Part shown: in pieces, positions 33,471-44,308 of the stretch
Layout: each line of letters opens with the position of its first letter
Position numbering within the stretch: the first letter of the stretch is position 1
From: Prolixibacteraceae bacterium
Lineage (GTDB): Bacteria > Bacteroidota > Bacteroidia > Bacteroidales > Prolixibacteraceae
Assembly (NCBI GenBank): GCA_025355875.1
Contig: JANXYV010000185.1
Coordinates: 1 to 59,061, forward strand
Length of the DNA stretch: 59,061 nucleotides
Direction: 5' to 3'
Position numbers and translations under genes: made by a program
The notes under the pieces: model-generated
The model's database searches: none
What the model was told of the DNA's origin: nothing
What the model saw: only the letters and a program-made list of their open reading frames with translations

Positions 33471-34358
33471 ATGAAGAAATCAACCGAGCAAATTCCGGTT
33501 TATAGTCTACCTGATTTCAGCTCCCAGGAACGAAAAAGTCAGCAATTTCAGGTGGAGGTTTTCGATGCCAACCGGCATTTCAGTGTGAGATACCCACACC
33601 GCCACGACTTTTTCGAGGTTTTGTACCTCATGAAAGGCTCCGGATATCATGTGATTGACGCCAATAAATACGAAATCAAACCACCTTGCATATTCTTTAT
33701 GTCGCCCGGACAGGCACATAAGCTGGAGCTTTCGAATGATATTGAAGGTTACATTTTTATTTTCACCGCTGATTTTTACCTGCTCAACCGAAGCAATCAA
33801 AACAGTTTAATTGAATTTCCTTTCTTCTACACGCTTCATCAGGAGAATCCGCCGTTACATCTTGAAAATGAAAACGATATTCGCTTTCTGAAAACATTGT
33901 TCATGCAGGCAATCTCAGAAACCAGTTCAAGCGGTGACTTTACCCTTGAATTACTAAGATCTGTTCTTGACGTTATTCTGACTACCTGTGCGGCACGGTA
34001 CAAGGTGAATGAAAGCCTTTTGAATAAAGGGAAAGGACAAATTCTGGTCAAGCGCTTCTTCCATTTGGTAGAAGAAAACAACCAAAAAAACCTTTCGCTG
34101 AGCGAATATGCCGGAATGATCGGAATAACACCCAACCACCTGACTCAAACCGTGAAACAGCTCACAGGTAAAACTTCAACGCAGATTATAAAAGCTAAAC
34201 AATTGCTGGAGATCAAACGTTTATTGGTGCACACCAATCTGAATGTTTCCGAAATTGCCAATCAACTCAATTTCGAGGATCAGTCGTATTTCACCAAGTT
34301 TTTCCGGCGCGAAACCGGGATAACACCACTTCAGTATCGTGCAGGTGTCTTGAAATAG
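33471..34358 (+). CDS. AraC-family transcription regulator
   Basis: 295 aa from the ATG at 33471; the frame begins 14 codons earlier. An N-terminal cupin sensor domain (VRYPHRHDFFEVLYLMKGSG) precedes a C-terminal double helix-turn-helix: LSEYAGMIGITPNHLTQTVKQLTG, then ISEIANQLNF-like EIANQLNFEDQSYFTKFFRRETG (about 215-290). It follows the frameshifted paralog by 63 bp on the same strand and may control the mta module or itself. It is not derived from the frameshifted gene, being divergent in the sensor part. Confidence 0.9.
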   Translation: MKKSTEQIPVYSLPDFSSQERKSQQFQVEVFDANRHFSVRYPHRHDFFEVLYLMKGSGYHVIDANKYEIKPPCIFFMSPGQAHKLELSNDIEGYIFIFTADFYLLNRSNQNSLIEFPFFYTLHQENPPLHLENENDIRFLKTLFMQAISETSSSGDFTLELLRSVLDVILTTCAARYKVNESLLNKGKGQILVKRFFHLVEENNQKNLSLSEYAGMIGITPNHLTQTVKQLTGKTSTQIIKAKQLLEIKRLLVHTNLNVSEIANQLNFEDQSYFTKFFRRETGITPLQYRAGVLK

Positions 34359-34550
34359 CGATCAAAAATACCATTGTTGTAATGATGGTAATGTGTTGAT
34401 ATTTAAATTGAAGATGTTTTTGAAATGGAATAATTAAATAGCAATCCATGAAAAATACCTAAAATACTTGTTTTTTTACTTCGTTATTTCAGGAGTATTA
34501 CATTGCTTTGTAGACTCAGAATGAAACTTAATCACTATAAAAATTGGAAA

Positions 34551-36026
34551 ATGGCAAATTATTTTAATTCAATTCCTTTGCGTGTTCAGTTGGAACAGCT
34601 TGGTAAATGCGATTTTATGGACGAGTCAGAATTTGCTGACGGTGTCAAAAAATTGCTTGGAAAAAAAATCGTTGTTTTAGGTTGCGGCGCCCAGGGTTTG
34701 GCTCAGGGTCTCAACATGCGCGACAGTGGTCTGGATATTTTTTACGCTTTGCGCGAAGTGGAGATTACCGAAAAACATATCTCATATGTAAATGCGATTG
34801 AAAACAAGTTCAAGGTTGGGACTTTCAGCGAACTCATTCCAACTGCTGATTTGGTTCTGAACCTGACACCTGACAAATACCACACTCCAGTGGTAAATGC
34901 GGCTATGCCTTTGATGAAAAAAGGAGCCTGCCTGTCGTATTCGCATGGATTCAATATTGTGGAAGAAGGCATCCAGATTCGTCCGGATTTGACGGTAATC
35001 ATGGTGGCTCCAAAATCGCCTGCGTCAGAAGTTCGTGCTGAATTCCTTCGCGGATTTGGTGTTCCTACCTTGATCGCAGTTCACCGCGAAAACGATCCGA
35101 ACGGAGATGGACTGGAAATTGCCAAAGCCTATTGCGTTGGAACCGGTGGACACAAAGCTGGTGTGTTACATTCATCGTTCGTTGCTGAAGTAAAATCAGA
35201 TTTAATGGGCGAGCAAACCATACTTTGCGGTGTTCTGCAAACCGGTTCAATCCTTTGTTTCAACAAAATGGTTGAAAAAGGAATTAATCCGGGTTATGCC
35301 TCAAAGCTGGTTCAGTACGGATGGGAAACCATTACTGAAGCTTTGAAGTTAGGCGGAATTACCAACATGATGGATCGCCTGAGCAATCCGGCCAAAATTG
35401 AAGCTTTCCAATTGTCAGCCCAATTGAAACACATCATGCGCCCATTGTACGAAAAACACATGGACAACATCATGAGCGGAGTTTTCTCGTCGACCATGAT
35501 GGAAGACTGGAAAGCCGGCGACAAGGATTTGCTGAAATGGAGAGCTGAAACCGGTGAAACTGCTTTTGAAAAAACTCCGGCCGGTGATATGCAAATCAGT
35601 GAACAAGAATATTTCGACAATGGTACGCTGATGGTTGCTTTCATCAAAGCTGGTGTCGAGTTGGCTTTTGAAGTCATGACTGAAACCGGAATCAAACCTG
35701 AATCGGCATATTACGAGTCGCTACACGAAACTCCTCTGATTGCTAATACCATTGCCCGAAAAAAACTGTTCGAAATGAACCGCGTAATATCTGATACTGC
35801 TGAATATGGCTGTTATCTTTTCGATCATGCCTGCAAACCATTGTTAGCTGATTTCATGAAGAAAATCGATACCACTGTAATCGGTAAAAACCTTAACGAA
35901 GGAAAGAGCAATCATGTTGACAACCTCGAATTAATTGCCATCAATGAAGAAATCCGTTTCCACGAAGTTGAAATGGTTGGTGAGGAATTACGTCAGGCCA
36001 TGGATGCCATGAAAGCGATCATCTGA
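34551..36026 (+). CDS. ilvC: Ketol-acid reductoisomerase (class II)
   Basis: 491 aa from the ATG at 34551 ([18 protein letters not shown]), matching the length of class II enzymes. It rearranges and reduces acetolactate with NADPH. The Rossmann motif [17 protein letters not shown] and the Mg-binding region ([16 protein letters not shown]) are visible, and the duplicated C-terminal knotted domain runs to the end. It completes the ilvDBN set but is separated from it by 7 kb. The gap upstream (192 bp) shows no clear -7 box, and no leader peptide like the one before ilvD is visible. Confidence 0.97.
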   Translation: MANYFNSIPLRVQLEQLGKCDFMDESEFADGVKKLLGKKIVVLGCGAQGLAQGLNMRDSGLDIFYALREVEITEKHISYVNAIENKFKVGTFSELIPTADLVLNLTPDKYHTPVVNAAMPLMKKGACLSYSHGFNIVEEGIQIRPDLTVIMVAPKSPASEVRAEFLRGFGVPTLIAVHRENDPNGDGLEIAKAYCVGTGGHKAGVLHSSFVAEVKSDLMGEQTILCGVLQTGSILCFNKMVEKGINPGYASKLVQYGWETITEALKLGGITNMMDRLSNPAKIEAFQLSAQLKHIMRPLYEKHMDNIMSGVFSSTMMEDWKAGDKDLLKWRAETGETAFEKTPAGDMQISEQEYFDNGTLMVAFIKAGVELAFEVMTETGIKPESAYYESLHETPLIANTIARKKLFEMNRVISDTAEYGCYLFDHACKPLLADFMKKIDTTVIGKNLNEGKSNHVDNLELIAINEEIRFHEVEMVGEELRQAMDAMKAII

Positions 36027-36052
36027 TAATGAATTACAATTGATTGATAATG

Positions 36053-36081
36053 AAAGCCTCGTTGAGAAACGGGGCTTTTTT
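36053..36081 (+). terminator. Terminator of ilvC
   Basis: AAAGCCTCGTT (36053-36063), loop GAGA, AACGGGGCTTT (36068-36078), then T. One G-T pair in an 11-bp stem, 27 bp after the stop. Confidence 0.85.
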
Positions 36082-36099
36082 GTTTCTATTGCATACCAC

Positions 36100-36126
36100 A
36101 AAAAAAGGCTGATTCATCATCAGCCT
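36100..36126 (-). terminator. Terminator of the ribosomal operon (behind rplQ)
   Basis: On the minus strand AGGCTGAT (36126-36119) and ATCAGCCT (36113-36106) form an 8-bp stem with a 5-nt loop, followed by a T run. It begins 24 bp past the rplQ stop and faces the ilvC terminator. Confidence 0.85.
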
Positions 36127-36149
36127 CTTTACTATCGATCGAATAATTG

Positions 36150-36713
36150 TTATTCTTCGGATTTTTCTTCAGGAGCAACTTCATCAGCCGGGGTTTCCGG
36201 TTCAACCTCTGCAACCAGAGCTACTGGCTCAGCGGCAACGGGTTTCACTTCAGGAGCTTTTACGGCAGCCACAAGTTTATCGGCAACTTTCTTCTTTCCT
36301 GCACGGCGTGAACGACTTGGTTTGGCCTTGCTTTCTTTGGCAGCCAACATGTTTTCGTTGTAGTCGACCAACTCAATGAAGCACATTTCTGCGTTGTCTC
36401 CCTGGCGGTTTCCTGTTTTCAGGATTCGGGTGTAACCACCCGGACGATCGGCCACTTTTGCAGCCACATCGCGGAAAAGCATTGCAGTAGCAGTTTTGCT
36501 TTTCAAATATTCAAAAACCACCCTGCGCGAATGAGTTGAATCGTCTTTGGCTTTGGTGATCAATGGCTCAACATATATTCTCAGGGCTTTCGCTTTCGCT
36601 ACGGTGGTAGTGATACGTTTGTGAAAAATCAATGAATTAGCCATGTTGGACAACATTGCTTTCCGATGAGCGCTTGTTCTTCCTAAATGGTTGAATTTCT
36701 TATTATGTCTCAT
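36150..36713 (-). CDS. rplQ: 50S ribosomal protein L17
   Basis: 187 aa. The first 120 residues are the standard L17 fold (opening [20 protein letters not shown]). The remaining 60 residues form a low-complexity tail, basic ([10 protein letters not shown]) then Ala/Pro/Glu-rich, typical of extended Bacteroidota L17. It is the last gene of the alpha operon, 6 bp after rpoA. Confidence 0.97.
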   Translation of the reverse strand: MRHNKKFNHLGRTSAHRKAMLSNMANSLIFHKRITTTVAKAKALRIYVEPLITKAKDDSTHSRRVVFEYLKSKTATAMLFRDVAAKVADRPGGYTRILKTGNRQGDNAEMCFIELVDYNENMLAAKESKAKPSRSRRAGKKKVADKLVAAVKAPEVKPVAAEPVALVAEVEPETPADEVAPEEKSEE

Positions 36714-36719
36714 TTTTAC

Positions 36720-37712
36720 TTATTCCTTATCAAGTTTATATTTACTGATATCCATTCCGAAAGTCAAACTCAGGCTCACCAACAGGTCATCCAATTCGGT
36801 GAGTGATTTTTTGCCAAAATTACGGAATTTGAGCAAATCGTTCCGGTTATAGGTAACCAGTTCGCCCAATGTTTCAACATCAGCTGCTTTGAGGCAGTTT
36901 AATGCACGCACCGAAAGATCCATGTCGACCAGCTTGGTTTTGAGCAGCTGGCGCATGTGCAGAACTTCTTCATCAAATTCTTCGTTGGCAAATTTTTCGT
37001 CCGAATCAATGGTAATTTTTTCGTCGGAAAACAGCATGAAATGATAGATCAGAATTTTTGCAGCTTCTTTCAAGGCATCTTTCGGGTGAATTGAACCATC
37101 GGTCGTGATTTCAAAAACCAGTTTTTCGTAGTCGGTTTTTTGCTCAACCCGGAAATTTTCGACAGCATATTTCACATTTTTAATCGGTGTGAAAATTGAA
37201 TCGATCGGAATTACTCCAAACTCAGCATCGATAGGCTTATTTTCAGCGCTCGGAACATATCCACGACCCTTGTTGATGGTTATATCCAACTGCAATTTAA
37301 CTTCAGGCTCCATCCGGCAGATAATTAATTCCGGGTTTAAAACGCGGAAGCCAGTCATGAATTTATTGATGTCGCCAGCGGTAAATGTATCCTGACCGGT
37401 AATCGAGATTGAAACTTTCTCACTGTCAAAATCTTCAACTTCGCGTTTAAAGCGAATTTGCTTCATATTGAGAATGATTTCAGTAACATCTTCCATTACT
37501 CCTTTAATGGTTGCAAATTCATGGTCAACTTTGTCGATTTTGACAGTGGTGATTGAATAACCTTCTAGGGAGGATAACAGAATTCTGCGTAAAGCATTAC
37601 CGATTGTAATACCATAACCTGGTTCCAATGGACGGAATTCAAATTTACCGTACTTCTCATCGGTTTCAACCATTATAACTTTGTCGGGTTTTTGGAACGC
37701 TAATATTGCCAT
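36720..37712 (-). CDS. rpoA: RNA polymerase alpha subunit
   Basis: 330 aa. The N-terminal assembly domain ([21 protein letters not shown]) is followed by a linker and a C-terminal HhH domain ([30 protein letters not shown], about 265-312) that contacts UP elements and activators. Standard alpha-operon position between rpsD and rplQ. Confidence 0.98.
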   Translation of the reverse strand: MAILAFQKPDKVIMVETDEKYGKFEFRPLEPGYGITIGNALRRILLSSLEGYSITTVKIDKVDHEFATIKGVMEDVTEIILNMKQIRFKREVEDFDSEKVSISITGQDTFTAGDINKFMTGFRVLNPELIICRMEPEVKLQLDITINKGRGYVPSAENKPIDAEFGVIPIDSIFTPIKNVKYAVENFRVEQKTDYEKLVFEITTDGSIHPKDALKEAAKILIYHFMLFSDEKITIDSDEKFANEEFDEEVLHMRQLLKTKLVDMDLSVRALNCLKAADVETLGELVTYNRNDLLKFRNFGKKSLTELDDLLVSLSLTFGMDISKYKLDKE

Positions 37713-37730
37713 AATACTACTGAGGTTTTA

Positions 37731-38339
37731 TTATTTAGAATACAACTCTACAATAAGTTGTTCTTTAATGTTTTCAGGGATTTCTGATCTTTCAGGACGG
37801 GCTAAAAATTTCCCGGTTAATTGAGCGCTATCCCACTCCAACCATGCGAATTTGCTATGACGACGTGAGTTCACCGAAGCGGTAATTACTTCCAGTGATT
37901 TTGATTTTTCACGAACGCCAACCACTTCACCAGCACGCAAATGATAAGATGGAATATTGACTACTTCACCATTTACTGTGATATGTTTATGTGAAACCAA
38001 CTGGCGGGCAGCCGAACGGGTAGGGGCGATTCCTAAACGGAATACCACATTGTCCAAACGTGCTTCGAGCAGTTGTAACAGAACTTCACCGGTTACACCT
38101 TTTGATGCAGATGCTTTTTTGAACAGATTCGAGAATTGACGTTCCAAAACACCATACATGTATTTTGCTTTTTGCTTTTCTCTCAATTGTAAACCGTATT
38201 CAGATTTTTTACGTCTGCGGCTTGCCAAACCATGAAATCCCGGTGGAAAATTTTTCTTTTCAAGTACTTTGTCAGGTCCGAAAATTGGTTCACCGAATTT
38301 CCGGGCGATTCTGGATTGAGGTCCTCTATATCTTGCCAT
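37731..38339 (-). CDS. rpsD: 30S ribosomal protein S4
   Basis: 202 aa. The N-terminus ([18 protein letters not shown]) lacks the zinc-binding Cys cluster, so it is the zinc-free form. The S4 RNA-binding domain lies at about 92-150 ([23 protein letters not shown]). It nucleates 30S assembly. It lies 18 bp upstream of rpoA. Confidence 0.98.
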   Translation of the reverse strand: MARYRGPQSRIARKFGEPIFGPDKVLEKKNFPPGFHGLASRRRKKSEYGLQLREKQKAKYMYGVLERQFSNLFKKASASKGVTGEVLLQLLEARLDNVVFRLGIAPTRSAARQLVSHKHITVNGEVVNIPSYHLRAGEVVGVREKSKSLEVITASVNSRRHSKFAWLEWDSAQLTGKFLARPERSEIPENIKEQLIVELYSK

Positions 38340-38357
38340 TACTGTCTAATTTTATGA

Positions 38358-38747
38358 TTATACACGTCTTCTTTTTGCAGGACGACATCCATTGTGCGGC
38401 AGCGGAGTAACGTCAACTATTTCACTTACCTGAATGCCCACACTGCTGATTGCACGAATAGCAGATTCGCGGCCATTACCCGGACCTTTCACATATACTT
38501 TAACCTTCCGGAGGCCGAGATCATAAGCGATCTTGGAACATTCTTCGGAAGCAACCTGAGCAGCATACGGGGTATTCTTTTTAGAACCCCTGAAACCTTT
38601 TTTACCGGCAGACGACCACGAAATCACTTCGCCATTTCCATTGGTCAACGACACAATGATGTTATTGAATGAAGAGTGAATGTGAGCCTGTCCGATTGCT
38701 TCAACGATAACAACTCGTTTTTTTGTAGAACCAGTCTTTTTTGCCAT
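38358..38747 (-). CDS. rpsK: 30S ribosomal protein S11
   Basis: 129 aa, full length. It shows the family core [20 protein letters not shown] and the basic C-terminus [10 protein letters not shown]. It sits in the 30S platform. Spacing to rpsD is 18 bp and to rpsM 14 bp. Confidence 0.98.
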   Translation of the reverse strand: MAKKTGSTKKRVVIVEAIGQAHIHSSFNNIIVSLTNGNGEVISWSSAGKKGFRGSKKNTPYAAQVASEECSKIAYDLGLRKVKVYVKGPGNGRESAIRAISSVGIQVSEIVDVTPLPHNGCRPAKRRRV

Positions 38748-38761
38748 AATTCAAATATCAA

Positions 38762-39139
38762 TTATTTAGTGGCTTTTTTCTTGTTAGCAACAGTTTTTCT
38801 TTTTCCTTTACGAGTACGGGCATTGTTTTTTGTACTTTGTCCGCGAACGGGTAAGCCTACACGGTGACGGATTCCGCGATAGCAGCCGATATCCATCAAT
38901 CGTTTAATATTCATCTGGGTTTCAGAACGTAATTCTCCCTCTACCTTGATCGATCCACTGATAGCCGCGCGAATGGCAGCTAAATGTTCATCTGTCCAAT
39001 CCTGAACTTTGATGTTTTTATCAACGCCGGCTTTTTCGAAGAGAGTCTTTGAAAGATTGCGACCGATACCGTAGATATAGGTCAATGCGATCTCTCCTCT
39101 TTTATTATTAGGGATGTCAACACCACTTATACGAGCCAT
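38762..39139 (-). CDS. rpsM: 30S ribosomal protein S13
   Basis: 125 aa. It opens [25 protein letters not shown] and has the HhH-like and basic tail regions ([19 protein letters not shown]). It contacts tRNA and L5 across the subunit bridge. Standard position after rpmJ. Confidence 0.98.
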   Translation of the reverse strand: MARISGVDIPNNKRGEIALTYIYGIGRNLSKTLFEKAGVDKNIKVQDWTDEHLAAIRAAISGSIKVEGELRSETQMNIKRLMDIGCYRGIRHRVGLPVRGQSTKNNARTRKGKRKTVANKKKATK

Positions 39140-39166
39140 AAATAAATTTTTTACAAAGTTAATTAA

Positions 39167-39283
39167 TTATCCCTGACGTTGTTTGTACTTTGGATTCTTT
39201 TTGTTAATCACGTACAAACGGCCTTTCCTGCGAACGATTTTGCAGTCAGCGCTACGTTTCTTAATGGATGTTCTTACTTTCAT
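39167..39283 (-). CDS. rpmJ: 50S ribosomal protein L36 (zinc-free form)
   Basis: 38 aa: [21 protein letters not shown], then a [10 protein letters not shown] ending. Of the four usual zinc ligands (three Cys, one His) only one Cys remains, so this is the zinc-independent C-minus form. The gene lies between infA and rpsM, with 27 and 11 bp spacing. Confidence 0.97.
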   Translation of the reverse strand: MKVRTSIKKRSADCKIVRRKGRLYVINKKNPKYKQRQG

Positions 39284-39294
39284 TATTTTGTGCT

Positions 39295-39516
39295 TTAGTT
39301 TTTGTATCTAAAAGAAATTCTTCCTTTTGTCAGGTCGTATGGCGACATTTCAACTTTTACTTTATCACCCGGTAAAATTTTGATGTAGTGCATCCTCATT
39401 TTTCCGGAGATATGAGCGGTGATGATATGCCCGTTTTCCAATTCAACCCTGAACATTGCATTCGATAATGATTCAATGATTGTTCCGTCTTGTTCTATCG
39501 AAGACTGTTTTGCCAT
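39295..39516 (-). CDS. infA: Translation initiation factor IF-1
   Basis: 73 aa, one S1/OB-fold domain ([37 protein letters not shown]). It binds the ribosomal A site during initiation. It lies directly downstream of secY with only a 66-bp gap; the map gene that commonly stands here is absent. Confidence 0.97.
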   Translation of the reverse strand: MAKQSSIEQDGTIIESLSNAMFRVELENGHIITAHISGKMRMHYIKILPGDKVKVEMSPYDLTKGRISFRYKN

Positions 39517-39582
39517 AAATATGAAATTATTTTAACAAGTTTAGAACTTTCACCAATCCAAGACAATAAATTGTCTGTCGTA

Positions 39583-40926
39583 TTAATACATAGCATTTCC
39601 ACCGCCCGAACGTCCTTTGATCCGGCCTGATTTCATCAAACCATCGTAGTGACGCATCAAAAGGTGACTTTCAATTTGCTGAAGTGTATCCAATACTACC
39701 CCTACGAGGATCAGCAACGAAGTTCCGCCAAAGAAATAGGCAAACTGTTGATTGATTCCTGCCATCATGGCAAACGCCGGAAGTATGGTCACAATACCAA
39801 GAAAGATTGATCCTGGCAAGGTAATCCTCGACATGACGGTATCCAAAAATTCGACCGTTTTCTTTCCAGGCTTGACACCTGGAATGAAACCACCGTTTTT
39901 CTTCATATCCTCTGCCATTTGCATCGGGTTTACAGTAATTGCAGTATAGAAATAGGTAAACAGGATAACCAGCATAAACTGAGTGAAGTTGTACCACAAT
40001 CCGGTATGATTCGAAAATGCAGAAGCAAATCCGCTCAAACTTTCAGATTTGGCAAAACCTGCCAATGTAATTGGAATAAACATGATTGCCTGAGCAAAAA
40101 TGATCGGCATAACCCCTGCTGCATTTACTTTCAAAGGTATATACTGGCGAACACCACCATATTGTTTATTGCCTACAATTCGTTTGGCATATTGTACAGG
40201 TATTTTGCGGGTTCCTTGAACCAACAGAATAGATCCCATGAATACAACGAAAAGAACAACAAACTCAATGAGGAACATTACCATACCTCCGCCTTGCTGG
40301 CTGATGCGTGAAGCAAATTCGCCTACAATAGCATGTGGAAGACGGGCAATAATCCCGATCATGATGATCATCGATATACCATTCCCAATACCTTTATCAG
40401 TGATACGTTCGCCAAGCCACATCACAAACATCGAACCTGCAGTTAAAATGATGGTTGATGAGATTGTAAATAACGGACCTGTGATAGCGAAAGCTTCAGG
40501 GTGTAATTGGTAATGGAGGTTAGTTAAATATGCAGGTGCCTGGAAAAGCAGGATAACCACAGTCAGATAACGTGTTAACTGATTGATTTTCCGTCTTCCT
40601 GATTCGCCTTCTTTTTGTAAGCGCTGGAAGTAAGGTACCGCAATACCCAACAACTGGATCACAATGGAAGCAGAAATGTAAGGCATGATTCCCAAAGCAA
40701 AAATAGATGCTTTCGAGAATGCGCCTCCTGAGAACATATCCAACAATCCGAGCAACCCCCCGGACGTTTGATTTTTAAGTTGAGACAGCATGGCCGGGTC
40801 AACTCCAGGTAAAGAAACATACGAACCTAAACGATAAATTAAAAGTAAGAACAACGTGATCCCCAACCGGGACCGCAAGTCTTCAATCTTATAAATATTC
40901 TTTAGGGTTTCTATAAACTTTTTCAT
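39583..40926 (-). CDS. secY: Preprotein translocase subunit SecY
   Basis: 447 aa, ten predicted membrane helices, with the typical N-terminal stretch RLGITLFLLLIYRLGSYVSLPG, plug-region residues and the C-terminal cytosolic tail. It forms the protein-conducting channel with SecE and SecG. Spacing to rplO is 5 bp. Confidence 0.98.
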   Translation of the reverse strand: MKKFIETLKNIYKIEDLRSRLGITLFLLLIYRLGSYVSLPGVDPAMLSQLKNQTSGGLLGLLDMFSGGAFSKASIFALGIMPYISASIVIQLLGIAVPYFQRLQKEGESGRRKINQLTRYLTVVILLFQAPAYLTNLHYQLHPEAFAITGPLFTISSTIILTAGSMFVMWLGERITDKGIGNGISMIIMIGIIARLPHAIVGEFASRISQQGGGMVMFLIEFVVLFVVFMGSILLVQGTRKIPVQYAKRIVGNKQYGGVRQYIPLKVNAAGVMPIIFAQAIMFIPITLAGFAKSESLSGFASAFSNHTGLWYNFTQFMLVILFTYFYTAITVNPMQMAEDMKKNGGFIPGVKPGKKTVEFLDTVMSRITLPGSIFLGIVTILPAFAMMAGINQQFAYFFGGTSLLILVGVVLDTLQQIESHLLMRHYDGLMKSGRIKGRSGGGNAMY

Positions 40927-40931
40927 CAGGT

Positions 40932-41378
40932 TTAAAGTATTTCGGTGGTTCCTTCTAGTTTCTCAATGGTCTCTTTAGCTCTTTTCGAAAAAGCATGCGC
41001 TTTTACTTCAAGTTTGAGGGTCAAAACTCCATCACCAAGGATTTTAATTTTGTCCCTTTTCGAAGCCATTCCGGCTCCAACTAAAGTATTCTCATCGATT
41101 ACAGTCAGTTTCAATGTTTCAGCTAATTCCTGAATAACATCAAGGTTGATTGCTTTAAATTCTTTTCGGTTGATATTTTTAAATCCAGATTTGGGCACCA
41201 CACGCTGCAAAGGCATCTGACCTCCTTCGAAACCACGACGTGTTTTATAGCCTGATCTCGATTTGGCGCCTTTATGTCCTTTTGTGGAAGTACCACCGTG
41301 ACCTGAGCCCTGACCTCGGCCAATGCGCTTTTCACTGTGTGTTGAACCTTCAGCAGGTTTAAGATTACTTAAATCCAT
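40932..41378 (-). CDS. rplO: 50S ribosomal protein L15
   Basis: 148 aa. The Gly/Lys-rich N-terminus ([40 protein letters not shown]) is characteristic. Late 50S assembly protein; standard place between rpmD and secY. Confidence 0.98.
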   Translation of the reverse strand: MDLSNLKPAEGSTHSEKRIGRGQGSGHGGTSTKGHKGAKSRSGYKTRRGFEGGQMPLQRVVPKSGFKNINRKEFKAINLDVIQELAETLKLTVIDENTLVGAGMASKRDKIKILGDGVLTLKLEVKAHAFSKRAKETIEKLEGTTEIL

Positions 41379-41398
41379 ATTTCTTGATCTTAATAAGT

Positions 41399-41578
41399 TT
41401 AAACTTTTTCAACAATTACTAAATGATGCAATTTGTTGACCATACCCATGATTTGCGGGGTATCTTCATGTTCAACCGAATGGTTAAGTTTTTTGATTCC
41501 CAAGGCAATTAGCGTAGCTTTTTGCGTCTTGTCGCAACCAATTTTACTTCTTATTTGTGTAATTTTTATCTTAGCCAT
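41399..41578 (-). CDS. rpmD: 50S ribosomal protein L30
   Basis: 59 aa: [15 protein letters not shown], then [14 protein letters not shown], ending [10 protein letters not shown], the small ferredoxin-like fold of L30. ATG at 41578, 6 bp after rpsE's stop; 20 bp before rplO. Confidence 0.96.
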   Translation of the reverse strand: MAKIKITQIRSKIGCDKTQKATLIALGIKKLNHSVEHEDTPQIMGMVNKLHHLVIVEKV

Positions 41579-41584
41579 AACTGT

Positions 41585-42100
41585 CTATCCATTAAATACT
41601 TTATCCAAGGTTACACCACGGTGGTCGGCAACAGTATGCGCATCGCGTAATTCGAGAAGGGCATTCATCGTTGCTTTTACAAGGTTGTGTGGGTTCGACG
41701 ATCCTTTTGATTTTGCAAGGATGTTGTGAACGCCGACACTTTCCAATACTGAGCGCATAGCACCTCCGGCTTTTACTCCGGTACCCGATGTAGCTGGTTT
41801 CAAAAATACAACAGCTCCTCCGAATTTTGCTTCCTGCTCGTGAGGTATGGTTCCTTTATAAATCGGAACTTTTACCAGGTTCTTTTTGGCTGCGTCAACA
41901 CCTTTCGATATTGCAGTGGTTACTTCGCTGGCTTTACCAAGGCCCCAGCCTACAATGCCATCTTCATTTCCAACAACAACAATCGCTGAGAAGCTGAATG
42001 TACGGCCCCCTTTGGTTACTTTAGTAACGCGGTTAATAGCTACCAACCGATCTTTCAGTTCCAGATCACTGGTTTTTACTTTTCTGATATCTCCTGTCAT
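41585..42100 (-). CDS. rpsE: 30S ribosomal protein S5
   Basis: 171 aa. The double-stranded-RNA-binding-like N-domain ([21 protein letters not shown]) is followed by the C-domain ([37 protein letters not shown]). Involved in decoding accuracy and the mRNA entry channel. Confidence 0.98.
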   Translation of the reverse strand: MTGDIRKVKTSDLELKDRLVAINRVTKVTKGGRTFSFSAIVVVGNEDGIVGWGLGKASEVTTAISKGVDAAKKNLVKVPIYKGTIPHEQEAKFGGAVVFLKPATSGTGVKAGGAMRSVLESVGVHNILAKSKGSSNPHNLVKATMNALLELRDAHTVADHRGVTLDKVFNG

Positions 42101-42105
42101 AACTA

Positions 42106-42462
42106 TTAAAATTTAAGGCCGCCTTCACGGGCAGCTTCAGCTAATTGTTTAACTCTACCGTGATACAAATAACCATTACGATCGAATACCACTGATGTGA
42201 TACCTGAAGCGAGTGCCTTTTCGGCAATCGCTTTGCCAACTTTTAAAGCGATTTCGGTTTTGGTACCCTCGGCACCAGCGAAATCTTTATTAAGCGAAGA
42301 AACTGCCATTAACGTTCTTCCTGATAAATCGTCGATCAACTGGGCATAAATCTGCTTGTTGCTTCTGAAAACATTCAAACGAGGTCTTTCGGCAGTTCCG
42401 GAAACGATTTTCCGGATTCTTTTCTTAATCCTGTATCTTCTTTCTTGCTTTGTTAAAGCCAT
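42106..42462 (-). CDS. rplR: 50S ribosomal protein L18
   Basis: 118 aa. Basic N-terminus, then [20 protein letters not shown] and the C-terminal [26 protein letters not shown]. Binds 5S rRNA. Five bp before rpsE. Confidence 0.98.
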   Translation of the reverse strand: MALTKQERRYRIKKRIRKIVSGTAERPRLNVFRSNKQIYAQLIDDLSGRTLMAVSSLNKDFAGAEGTKTEIALKVGKAIAEKALASGITSVVFDRNGYLYHGRVKQLAEAAREGGLKF

Positions 42463-42477
42463 GGTTTTTAAATTTTA

Positions 42478-43035
42478 CTATTTAGCACCAGCTGATTTAC
42501 CGGCTTTGCGCCTTAGAACTTCACCAACAAACTTAACACCTTTTCCTTTGTAAGGCTCAGGTTTCCTGAATGATCTGATTTTGGCGGCGATGTGACCAAT
42601 TAATTGTTTGTCGCAGCTTTTCAGAGTTACGATCGGGTTGCTGCGTTTATCACTTTTTGCCTCTACCTGAACTTCTTTTGGAAGTTGAAGGTAGGTATGG
42701 TGTGAATAACCCAAAACCAGATCAAGTACCTGTCCATCGTGTTCGGCACGGTAACCCACGCCAACGAGTTCGAGTTTGATCTCATAACCTTTCGATACAC
42801 CAATCACCATGTTGTTGACCAATGAACGGTACAAACCATGAATGGCCCGGTGTTTTTTCTCATCCGAAGGACGACTGACGGTTAAGGTATTTCCTTCCAA
42901 TCCGAAGGTAATATCCGGATCAACCTGTTGTGTGAGTTCGCCCAGAGGTCCTTTTACAGTAACCAGATTGGTATCGCTTACTGTAAATTTTACGCCTGCT
43001 GGTATTTCAATGGGTAGTTTGCCTATCCTTGACAT
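42478..43035 (-). CDS. rplF: 50S ribosomal protein L6
   Basis: 185 aa with the two duplicated L6 domains (SRIGKLPIEIPAGV; ELVGVGYRAEHDG) and the C-terminal KPEPYKGKGVKFVGEVLRRK signature. Confidence 0.98.
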   Translation of the reverse strand: MSRIGKLPIEIPAGVKFTVSDTNLVTVKGPLGELTQQVDPDITFGLEGNTLTVSRPSDEKKHRAIHGLYRSLVNNMVIGVSKGYEIKLELVGVGYRAEHDGQVLDLVLGYSHHTYLQLPKEVQVEAKSDKRSNPIVTLKSCDKQLIGHIAAKIRSFRKPEPYKGKGVKFVGEVLRRKAGKSAGAK

Positions 43036-43052
43036 TCTTATTCCTCCTTAGA

Positions 43053-43460
43053 TTAATAAACGTAACATAAGACTTCACCACCAACTCCCAGTTCACGGGC
43101 TTCCTTATCGGTAATCACCCCTTTCGAGGTTGATATCACAGCAATTCCCAAACCGTTCAGTACCCGTGGGATACTGTCGATATGGCAATATTTGCGCAAA
43201 CCTGGTTTACTGATTCTCCGGATCGCTTTGATCGCTGGAATCTGGGTCTCTGTGTGGTATTTCAATGCAATTTTGATGTTGCCCTGAAAGTTCACTTCTT
43301 CCTCGAACTTATAGTTCAGGATATATCCTTTATCTTTCAAAATTTTGGTAATTTCTTTCTTGATATTGGATGCAGGGATATCTACCACACGATGCTTTGC
43401 CTTTTGCGCATTTCTGATTCGTGTCAGATAATCTGCTATTGGGTCTGTAATTTTGCTCAT
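43053..43460 (-). CDS. rpsH: 30S ribosomal protein S8
   Basis: 135 aa: [18 protein letters not shown] at the start and [28 protein letters not shown] at the end. Binds the central domain of 16S rRNA and is the regulator of spc operons in other bacteria. Confidence 0.98.
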   Translation of the reverse strand: MSKITDPIADYLTRIRNAQKAKHRVVDIPASNIKKEITKILKDKGYILNYKFEEEVNFQGNIKIALKYHTETQIPAIKAIRRISKPGLRKYCHIDSIPRVLNGLGIAVISTSKGVITDKEARELGVGGEVLCYVY

Positions 43461-43477
43461 TACTTCTTAATTAGATA

Positions 43478-43747
43478 TTACCAACTTGCTTTTTTAACAC
43501 CCGGAATGAGACCAGAAGAAGCCATTTCGCGGAAATTGATCCTGCTGACTCCGAACTGTCGCATGTATCCTTTCGGACGGCCGGTTAATTTGCACCTGTT
43601 GTGCATACGAATGCGGGAAGAGTTCTTCGGCAACTTTTGAAGACCTGCCGAATCGCCTTCAGCTTTAAGCTTGGCTCTTTTCTCGGCATACTTTTCAACA
43701 AGCGCTGCCCGTTTAACTTCGCGGGCTTTCATTGATTCCTTAGCCAT
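43478..43747 (-). CDS. rpsN: 30S ribosomal protein S14 (long, zinc-free form)
   Basis: 89 aa. It ends in [19 protein letters not shown]...[11 protein letters not shown]. It lacks the CxxC zinc pairs of the short form and has the length of the zinc-free type. 4 bp after rplE. Confidence 0.97.
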   Translation of the reverse strand: MAKESMKAREVKRAALVEKYAEKRAKLKAEGDSAGLQKLPKNSSRIRMHNRCKLTGRPKGYMRQFGVSRINFREMASSGLIPGVKKASW

Positions 43748-43750
43748 ATC

Positions 43751-44308
43751 TTAAATCTTTTTTGCGTTTTTAAACGGTAAACCTAACTCTTTCAGCAATG
43801 CGTAACCTTCTTCATCTGAACCGGCTGTGGTGACGAAAGTAATGTTCATTCCGTTAATCTTGGTGACTTTGTCGAGTACAATTTCAGGAAAAATGATTTG
43901 TTCCGGAATTCCCAAGGTATAATTACCTCTTCCGTCCATTTTACCTTCAATTCCCTTGAAATCGCGGATGCGGGGAAGAGATACACTCACTAAACGATCC
44001 AGGAATTCATACATGCGCTCTCTGCGTAGGGTAACACGAACCCCGATCGGCATTTTCTTCCTGAGTTTGAAGTTAGAGATGTCTTTCTTTGATTTGGTTT
44101 GGACTGCCTTTTGACCGGCGATATTTGTAATCTCTTCTGTTGCCAGTTCGATTAACTTTTTATCGGCGATAGCAGCACCAACTCCCTGATTGATGACAAT
44201 CTTCTCTAACTTGGGTGCCTGCATAACGTTCTTGTAGGAAAAATCCTTCACTAACGCAGGGACAACCTCGTCTTGATATTTTTTCTTAAGTGTTGGTACG
44301 TAAGCCAT
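43751..44308 (-). CDS. rplE: 50S ribosomal protein L5
   Basis: 185 aa: [20 protein letters not shown] at the start, VINQGVGAA, and the [19 protein letters not shown] segment. Binds 5S rRNA and contacts P-site tRNA and S13. Start overlaps the rplX stop. Confidence 0.98.
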   Translation of the reverse strand: MAYVPTLKKKYQDEVVPALVKDFSYKNVMQAPKLEKIVINQGVGAAIADKKLIELATEEITNIAGQKAVQTKSKKDISNFKLRKKMPIGVRVTLRRERMYEFLDRLVSVSLPRIRDFKGIEGKMDGRGNYTLGIPEQIIFPEIVLDKVTKINGMNITFVTTAGSDEEGYALLKELGLPFKNAKKI

